A stretch of DNA of 64,000 bases from Anas platyrhynchos. Its lineage: Eukaryota; Chordata; Aves; Anseriformes; Anatidae. The notes beneath the pieces were generated by a model that saw only the letters and a list, made by a program, of their open reading frames with translations, made no database searches and was not told the origin of the DNA. Location: contig NC_092616.1 of assembly GCF_047663525.1 (NCBI RefSeq), forward strand, positions 3,199,501 through 3,263,500. Direction: 5' to 3'. Below are positions 56,170 through 64,000 of the stretch, one piece after another; positions within the stretch are counted from its first letter, which is position 1; every line of letters begins with the position of its first letter. The position numbers and the translations under genes are program-made.

Positions 56170-58065
56170 GTTTATTACAGCAAGAGAAAAAATACCAGTC
56201 TTCCCCTGTACTTGCATTGCCAGAACTCTGTCTCTTATGCTCTGCACTTCATCTCCTTAGTCTTTCTGGTATTTACACCTGGCTTTATGAAACAGACCAT
56301 GTTGGAAGTCACTTTTCCAGCAGACTGTCTGGACATGTGGAGTTCCCATTCTTCTCCAGATTCCCCTCCCCTCATTCTTTGATCATTCAGATACCTCTCA
56401 CCTGCATAGTTGGTTCTCAGAACTTGGGGGATCTTGAACCTTGCCCATATTTCACTTTTCTATCTCATCATCCCAATACCCATTTCCTACCCATGTCAAA
56501 CATTTCTTGTATAGTCATCCCTTGTGGAAGGTGCACCTCATCGGAGGCAACTTGGAGTTGGCTCACAGTTGGGGACTGTGGGTTTTTCTTGTTTGTCGTT
56601 AAATGTTAATAACAACAACATCAAAAACTGTGCCTGTGTGGAGCCAGTTGTCTGAGGAAAGGAGGTGGGTCTTGGTGAAAAGGTGTTGTAACACCCTTCT
56701 GTGGACGTCAGTGGAGAAGTCTCGTGTAAGGAAGAATGATGCAAGTCCCAGGTGGCTAAAGAGAGAAGTGGTGGGGTTGGAGAGCTGAGCAGCAAGGTTG
56801 TCCATACAGTCTAGGACTTCAAGGGACTGCTTTTCCACCTATACAGACCTCCTTAGGAGGCACATGGAATCCATGACAACTAGAGAATGATGCTATCAGT
56901 TCTTCTGAAAACTCTAAACTAATGGAAAATAATCTTAAATAAGGAAAATGCTCTTAGAAATCTGGTCATTGAAAACTTTCTCTTTAAACTGCATTCTTGA
57001 AACCTCACTAATTAACTGTACAAGTCTGGAAGACTGGATGAAAATGGCTGAATTGTAATGAGCCCCATGCTGCATTTGGTGCTGAGTCCATAAACCTCAG
57101 GTAGTGAGAGGAGAATGATGTAACTGCAGAAGAAGTTTAAGTCAGAAGGAGATTTTGAAGTGTCTGAGAGTATTAATGGGCCCCAGGGAGGGTCATTACT
57201 GGCAAGGCCTCCCCATGGACTTGTTAGAACAGACAATTGGGAGCCATGAGTGCAGGTAGACAAAGGCACTGGGCAGGAGACTCTGATGCCGAGTAAAGGC
57301 CTTGGTTTGTTTGGTGAAACAGAAAGGCCCCAGCCCCTGGGCAGGGAGGTCCTGTCCCACACCCATGGCTCAAGGCTCTTCCTGGGGCAGTGGGATGTGG
57401 GGTGTGTGATGCTGTGTGAAGTACAATGCTATGACACCTGCTGGCCTCCCCACTGGGTTGCAAGGAGGCAACAAGGCCCCAGTGTCATGAGCACAGCATT
57501 TGTCCTCGTGATCCTCAGTAGCAGAGACAACTGCCATAGCCAAGGGGACAAAGGCCATGGTGCTGCTGGGGCCTTCCAGCCTTGCCAGTGCTCTTGGTCT
57601 TCTCCACCACAGTCTGTCCTGCACTGTCCTATCCCTGCCCCCTTTTCCCTGCAGACTGTAGGCACCCACCTTGCTTCTCCACCTATCTCTCACATAATTT
57701 CCTTACTTTCACGGATGTCTGCCCACCCTCCCTGGCAGTTCCTTTGAAACACGATGGCATGGGCTGACGACAGACTCCATAGGGGTTACCTCTGGCACCA
57801 CAGCAATACCCTGTCATGTCCTTCTCCTCATGCCCACTCTTCACCTTCCAAGCAGCACCTTGTGGCATTTTTGACACTCTTCTGTTGTATCGCAGCCAGA
57901 TGGGAATCTGGAGAAAAATGGAGACCGCACATGTTCAGACAGCCTGCCAGAAAGGTGACTTCCAGTATGGACTGCTTAAAGACTGGGGAGATGAGTGCAG
58001 TGCATAAGAGACAGAGTTCTGGCAATGCAGGTACAGGGGAAGATGAGTACTTTTTCTCCTCCTGT
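56170..58065. repeat. Inverted repeat pair, about 180-bp arms
   Basis: 56170-56380 and the reverse complement of 57895-58065 share CTTCCCCTGTAC, TTGCATTGCCAGAACTCTGT (with one change) and GGAAGTCAC. They are about 1.5 kb apart and diverged by substitutions and indels. The spacer holds no recognised gene. Confidence 0.75.
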
Positions 58066-58839
58066 AATACACACGCTATAAAAAAATAATATTCTGATCT
58101 TATGGGAAAACAGAAACATTATATCAGAAATGTTCCATCATTTCAGCTGATAGAAGTGTGCTGATGAAGAAAAGACAGAGTCTATAGCTGCTGAAAGGTC
58201 CATCAATTTCTTCAGCACATCCTGGAAAACATTCATGTTTGTGTCTAGCCAAGAAGCTGCAAGGCCAGCATCAGGCACATGGCTTGGATGATGCTGGTGA
58301 GGTGACCCTGTCTGGTGTCCTACAATGACCATAGATCCTGAAAATTTACATTTCTCCATGATAGCATCTATACTGTGTGACATTTTACTGGGGGATTGAG
58401 TCATCTAAGATGATGAGTACTTGCTTTCTTCGTTAAGTAATGTGGAAATTACTGGGTAATCAGGCAGAGCTTTGCTGTCAGACCATACACAACCAGTGCC
58501 ACCTCCAGTGGCCCCAGTGCATCTAAAGTAATTCCCTGGACTGGCAGCTGTCTCAAATGACCTACAGGAGACTAAAGCCCTTTGGGGGATTCAGGTGTAG
58601 ACAAATGGAGTTCCCAGGGCACATCCACTGCCAGCATTGGTCTTTGTCCATGTAACTTCAGCCCAGCCCAGCACACTGAAACCCATTCAAAGACAAACCC
58701 CTTCTTCAGTGGCTTTTTGGGATTGACCTAAAGTTGAAAAGGCCACTTGGAACCCAAGATACTCTCCCTTATTCCTAGTAGACTCCTGAAAATCCATAAA
58801 ACTGCTTGAGTCATCTGTGGCAAATTATAGATGAAAAAC
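58066..58839. other. No gene recognised
   Basis: AT-leaning sequence with short frames only. Confidence 0.4.
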
Positions 58840-59110
58840 TTAAGAACAGGACATTTCAAATGGCTGAGACAGAACCCATCAGCTTGCCCTACTTTGGGAA
58901 ATCATCTCCTTCCAACTAGGGCTATGAAAGTTAAAAATGTGAAATGACCCATCAGGTCAATGCACAGAGTAATGGAAAGTCATAGGTACTGTGCTGCAGT
59001 GGCAGAAGGCAAAAAGCACTGCTTCAGACTGATCAAGGAGACCTAATTTAGTTCATCTGTGAGATAAAACAAGCACTCTAAGCTAACTGAAGGATGTTGA
59101 GTTATGGCCT
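58840..59110 (+). mobile_element. Very old CR1-like fragment (endonuclease region)
   Basis: Resembles 45240-45490 of the old CR1: CATCAGCTTGCCC, ACCCATCAGGTCA, TACTGTGCTGCAG and GTTCATCTGTGAGATAA in the same order. Confidence 0.5.
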
Positions 59111-59309
59111 AAAATGAAGAAGGATGTTGATCACTGGTGAAGTAATTCTCTTTTTATGGCATCACAAAGGTGCTTTACACAAGCACCATAACACCTAAAC
59201 ATAATGTCCCACCCTGGCTCTCTCATCCTGTGGGGCAGGGGAGAGGGAGCCGACAGCCAAGCATTTGGATGTGGAAGGTGGGGCACGGCCCAGCAGAGAC
59301 AAGGATTCA

Positions 59310-60352
59310 AGGAAGTGCAGTGGTGTGGTGGTTTTACTCGGATGGGCAGCCAAGTTCCACCACGGCCGCTCTCTCACTCCCCCTTCTTGAAGGGGGAGAA
59401 AATATGATACAAAGGGCTCAAGGGTTGAGGTGAGGACAGGGAGATCACTCAGAAATTATCATAACGGGCAAAACAGACTCAGTGTAGGGAGATAGTAAGT
59501 TTTATTGCCTGTTACTAACAAGCTAGAGAAGTGAGAAACAAAGGAAAGAAACCAAAAACACCTTACCCCCATCCACAATTCTTCCCCTTTGAGTGGAGCA
59601 GGGGAACAGGGGAATGGGGGCTGTGGTCAGTCTCTGCTGCTCCTTCCTAATCACTCTCTTCCCCTGCTCCATGTGAGGTCCCTCCCACGGGATGCTGTCC
59701 TTCCTGAACTGATCCTGCGTGGGCTTCCCACAGGCAGCAGCTCTTCAAGAACTGTTCCAGGTATGGGTCTATATCCCTCAGGAACAAACTGCTCCAGCCT
59801 GGGTCCCCCATGGGCAGCAGCTCCTGCCAGGTCACCTGCTCCTGCATGGGCTCCTCTCCACGGGCTAGAGCTCTGGCCTGGAATCTGCTCCGATGGGAGT
59901 CCTCCACAGGCCGCAGCCTCTGTCAGTACAGATTCACCTGCTCCACCATGGTCTTCTCCATGGGCTGCAGTGTGGAACCCTGCTCATGGTCCTCCATGGG
60001 CTGCAGGGGGACAGCCTGCTTCACCATGGTCCTCACCACAGGCTGCAGAGGACTTCTCCAGCGTCTGGAGCACCTCTCTCCCTCCTTCTTCACTGAGCTT
60101 GGTGTCTGCAAGACTGTTTCTCACTCCTCTCTCTCTCCCAGCTGCTGTTCCCCAGCAGTTTTTGTATGTTTGTTTGTTTGTTTCTTTGTTTGTTTTTCCC
60201 TGTCTTAAACATGCAAACAATAGCGCTTATTGGCACAGCCCTGTTCAGTGACGGAGTCCTTATCTAACATGCAGCAGCTTCTGGATTCTTCTCACAGAAG
60301 CCACCCCTATGGCCCCTCTGCTACCAAAACCTTGCCACGTAAACCCACTACA
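59310..60352 (-). mobile_element. Avian LTR-type repeat with internal degenerate repeats
   Basis: On the minus strand it begins TGTAGTGGGTTTACGTGGC at 60352 and ends in CCATCCGAGTAAAACCACCA near 59310. It contains a TTTG run (about 60165-60200), degenerate CTCCACCATGGGCTGCAG repeats and a polyadenylation-type region. I recognise this as a common bird LTR repeat. Flanking target duplications were not found. Confidence 0.6.
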
Positions 60353-60559
60353 CCAGGTTCACTCATCACTTCCTTGTGGCCTACAAGATGACCAGATACG
60401 TGTCACCTCACATTCATCTTTCAATGGTGTATGACTGCTCAGCAATACCACAAGATCTGCTGAGTTGGCACACAGCTTAAGTTAGCGTTAGGAGAAGAAC
60501 TGAAGGGGAGGGTGTTGGATCACAGGAGCCAGGATGTTGGGAGTTAGATGTTCAGGTTA
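60353..60559. other. Short spacer between two LTRs
   Basis: About 200 bases with no recognisable feature. Confidence 0.4.
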
Positions 60560-60564
60560 GGCAT

Positions 60565-61862
60565 TGTGGTGTAAATGCCTGAAGTAACTAGGAAAATAAA
60601 GCTAACATTCAGACTTTTAAGGAAAAGGTACAGCATTGAAGAGGCTTTCAGGGTAGGGCATAACTGCATTACCTGAGCGTTCCCTAGGCTCCCAACCTTA
60701 GATGCTATCGCGCTGGGGAAACTTGGTGTGCTAGCTCTAAGGAACACCACGGAGCGTGGAGTGGAGTGGAGACACCACGGCTAGGCTCTGTAATCGGGTG
60801 GGGCCTTGATTGTTCTTGTGCACAAAGCTGCACTTTTTGCCACCCTAAGCCAAAGATCTGTCATGTTTTGACAAATGTTGTACCCTAGTGTACTTTTTGC
60901 TCATTATAATATCATTATAATACCAAAACACACCTCCATCCCAAAAGCTACCCGCCTCCAAGTTGCGACCACCCCTCACTGAGCATGCGCTCTGAATTTC
61001 TCAGAGCCTATTACTTTAAACAGAGACGGGAAAGCTTTACACCAACCATAACTAAGATATGCTTGACTAGAGCCACTCAAGCTCCACCTAAAAGATAGAA
61101 AATAATATAAATTGGCCCATGATAGAGGGGATGGCAGGGAAGATACCATCGTCAGGGGAGATACCATCCCGAGGACATACAACATCCTTAGGACCTCCTG
61201 ACTCCTGGGATCAGTCGACGGGCTGAGCCTCTCTTCCCCCCCCATTGGGACGCCTTTGGGTGAGATCTGAATATTTGCTTATAAATCTCTATAGAGTCTT
61301 TGATCCTTTTAACGCATTTATTTCTAGGCTGCGCACCTAAAACACCTACAACACCTGTAACACCTGTAACACCTGTAACACTTATAACATCTATAACATC
61401 TGTAACATCTATAACATCTGTAACACCTACAACACCTGTATAACATCTGTAACACCTGTAACACCTGTGTATTTCATGCATACTAGCTTGCTTTTGCAGA
61501 TAGTCACTATCACCGGCAATCCAAAAGAACCTGATTACCTGTTGCTGTAATAAACCATACTTGATTGCACTGTGATAGCTCTCATTAATGCAACTAGGGT
61601 GAGGGTGGTTATCCGTGATAGTTCAGTGTTCTGAATCTAACCAGACCCCCAGACGGTTAATGCATTGTTGGTGAATGTCTGAACGGACCCCCAGGTGGTT
61701 AATACGTTTTTGGTGAATGTCTGAGCGGACCCCCAGGCGGTTATTACGTTTTTGGTGAATGTCCGAACGGACCCCCAGTTTTGGTGAATGTCCGACTGGT
61801 TCAGTACTCTGAATCCAACCGGGCCCGTAACGGTTAATCAGCTACACCCCTTTAACGCGACA
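60565..61862 (+). mobile_element. Solo LTR of the ERV-S-like family, complete, 1298 bp
   Basis: Begins TGTGGTG and ends GCGACA, like the LTR at 8227. GGCAT flanks it at 60560-60564 and 61863-61867, so it is a solo LTR left by recombination. It has the longer 9-bp array, three full 42-bp units plus a partial one, TATA box and AATAAA. It differs from the 8227 copy by roughly 20 substitutions. Confidence 0.95.
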
Positions 61863-61867
61863 GGCAT

Positions 61868-63781
61868 TATGGATTAGAGCTCGCCTTTGAGGGTTAGGCC
61901 TTAGGCACAGGCTTAGCGAGAGGATTTGGTGATCTGCTTAGGGTGTCAGATCAGTGTTCAGGTTATTGGCAAGCTTTGTGGGCTAAGATTTTGTTCAGGC
62001 CTAGAGTGAAGTTTAGAGTTAAATAGAGCATTTTTATGCTAGTGATAAGGGCATGAATTAGGGTGAGTAAAAGTGTGAGGGTAAGGGAAAGGGCATATGC
62101 ATTTGAGATTTCTCTTAAAGGGATTGTTTGCGGTTTCAGCATTTGAGTACTGTATTATAGTCAGGGTGGAGAGTAGCATGTAGGTTTTAGAAACGGTAAA
62201 AGCAGACTGTGAATGTTTACATGGTCAGTGACACAGCAGAATCAACATTACCCGAACCCTCAAACCCTCCTACCTCTTCAATTTTTTTAGTTTCTGCTGA
62301 TCAAACCCCTCCTACATCCCCCAAATCTGCCACCTCTTGTCCAGCCTTTTCCTGACCTCCCCATATCTGTCATCATCTTAGAAGCAGCTTTCCGATGACT
62401 TTCATCATCTCAGAGTACGTCTCACCTCTGTTGCTTTGAACCACCCCTGCACCACCGTCAACATCATTTTCTCAAGACAGGATCCTATACATCCTGGATC
62501 ACACCTCCCAGTACCTCATGCAGACTTCAGCTCCCCTAGGGCATTTTGAAGGCAGGCCACCTATGTGGGGAAAACAGGAAGCCCATTTTTTAGGAAAAAA
62601 ATTGAACTCTGATATAACAGTCCCTATCCAAGACCTCTTCCTGTATGAGGCCCATCAGATACTTAGGAAGAGGGGATTGCACAACCTACATGCGAACCAG
62701 GTGCCTTCTGCTGACCTATCAGGATCAGTGGCAGATGTCTGCTGAAAGGCACAGATCCCAGCCAGGGCTCAGGGGATGACCTGCGAGCTATTTCAGAAAG
62801 AAGTCACCTTACAGGCCTCTTAATGGCCATTTGCTTCCCTCTGGATTATGGGTTTCTGAGGCACAACAGGCCTCATAAGAACATACTCAATACTCTCTTC
62901 TTCACCCAGTATCCCACCAGGTGGAAGTAAGCTGGTTGTGATGCTTCAAGCTCCAGGGACTGATGCTGAACTCCCTGTCCATTAGATCATTCACCAACTG
63001 CATGGCCACTGGCCACCCACAGGGAACCTCAGAACCAGCCCCAGATCCCTAAAGTCCATGGTGGGATTCTGCTCTCACCACACCAAGTCCATGTGGAAAG
63101 AAGCAAAGCACGGAGCCTCTTTGGAGCCTCTTCCTTGGGCTTGTTCTTGACAGCAGCTTTGCAGGAAGGCCTCAGCCTTCAGGCAGTGCCCAGAGGAGAT
63201 CCCCTCTTAGGAGGGAAGTGCTGCAGTGGAGTCCAGCTGTGCCACCGCCATTCCCACTGCCTGTCCCTGCCTGCAGTCCCAGCACAGCCCCACAGCAGCA
63301 CTGGCACCAAGCTACCGGGATTTACCCCACCAGCAGGGTTCAGCAGGAGAGGGTGGCAGTGGCAAGAGAGCAGCTCTGCATACACCAAGCACTGGTGCTC
63401 CCTGGTCGTGCTGCTGGGATGGGACTCTTATTCTCTGCACTCGTGCACACGGGCACTGTCCCTGCAGAGCCAGACCAGGTCTCAGAGGAAGGACGTCAGA
63501 CTAAGAAAGCAGTGCAGGTTCCTTCCTTAAGTTTAAATTCACAGAGAGACAGGATCCTTCTGTACAGTCTCTGAGATAGACTCGAAGTTTGCATACTGAA
63601 GTGGAGTTGGGATGAATAATATCATTTTCATGTTCAACATTAAACAAAGTAAAACTAAAGAAAACCTGTAAAAAATGAACACAAATGCACACATACACAA
63701 ACAAAAAATATAATATAGGCTGTTTCTTTAATAATTGACATCATCAGTCATCTGCAGAAGCAAACTGGTAACTTCTTAGTC
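61868..63781. other. No gene recognised
   Basis: Includes GGGTTAGG-like phrases (61890-62060) that are not a telomere array. The frame at 63093-63530 has no recognisable domain. The right end is the likely 3' flank of the next OR. Confidence 0.45.
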
Positions 63782-64000
63782 TCAAACACATCCAGTCACC
63801 AGTTTCCACAGGGCAATCTTGAGGTCTTTGTTCCTCATGCTGTAGATGAGGGGGTTCACTGCTGGAGGCACCACTGAGTACAGAAATGACACCACAAGGG
63901 AAAGGGGTGGGGAGGAGATGGAGGTGGGCTTCAGGTAGGCAAACATGGCAGTGCTGACAGATAGGAAGACCACGGCCAGGTGGGGAAGGCACATGGAAAA
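63782..64000 (-). CDS. Olfactory receptor, OR14-like, 3' end (runs off window)
   Basis: The visible frame reads FSMCLPHLAVVFLSVSTAMF, AYLKPTSISSP, SVVPPAVNPLIYSMRNKDL and ends KLVTGCV. These are helix 6, loop 3 and helix 7 with the NPLIYSMRN motif. The 5' two thirds lie beyond base 64000 and cannot be judged. The tail is shorter than in the other copies. No lesion in the visible part. Confidence 0.88.
   Translation of the reverse strand, partial: FSMCLPHLAVVFLSVSTAMFAYLKPTSISSPPLSLVVSFLYSVVPPAVNPLIYSMRNKDLKIALWKLVTGCV

Noticed and set aside
61880-62060. GGGTTAGG phrases as a telomere remnant
   Set aside because: They are isolated and irregular, and do not form a TTAGGG array.

Overview
The window is from a bird genome. 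The evidence is seven CR1 retrotransposon copies or fragments, olfactory receptor (OR) genes of the bird-expanded OR14-like type, scattered exons resembling the avian CCDC81-like HU-domain family, and several LTR families of avian type. The species cannot be fixed from the sequence. Dense repeats, GC-rich minisatellites and tandem and inverted segmental duplications suggest a microchromosome, subtelomeric or similarly duplicated region. There are no prokaryotic features. REGION 1 (1-9523): an endogenous retrovirus on the + strand. Its 5' LTR is cut by the window edge. It has a 19-base tRNA-Ser primer binding site, an open gag-like frame, a protease and partial RT remnant, a decayed env and a complete 3' LTR. 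A 3.3 kb CR1 element with an intact 937-residue ORF2 sits inside env on the - strand, flanked by AATAT. REGION 2 (9524-12870): an intact OR gene (-) with its upstream cassette. REGION 3 (12870-18958): about 6.1 kb of a 14-bp minisatellite with domain structure. REGION 4 (18959-27320): AT-rich sequence, a small LTR, a truncated CR1, and an OR upstream cassette that has lost its receptor. REGION 5 (27321-41729): a large inverted duplication. Arms of about 2.8 kb (27321-30139 and 38272-41029) each carry an OR 3' part, a GC-rich promoter-like island with tandem RFX X-box palindromes, a palindromic CCCAGT array and an LTR with GGAAG target duplications. Fragments of a CCDC81-like gene lie at the inner ends and in the spacer. 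The right arm continues into the 5' half of a frameshifted OR. REGION 6 (41730-49092): OR upstream blocks, old CR1s and a decayed paralogue of parts of the CCDC81-like locus. REGION 7 (49093-53720): a solo LTR, a full OR upstream cassette and a second intact OR gene (+). REGION 8 (53721-64000): CR1 remnants, a short inverted repeat, an LTR-type repeat, a complete solo LTR of the same family as the region 1 provirus (GGCAT duplications), and the 3' end of a further OR gene (-) running off the window. Two OR genes look functional. They appear to share one design: a distant upstream exon ending in a GTAAGT donor, an intron, and a single coding exon entered through a polypyrimidine-AG acceptor a few bases before ATG. 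The upstream blocks keep the same order relative to the receptor (C, A, B, coding exon), so the cluster seems to have grown by duplicating this whole cassette.
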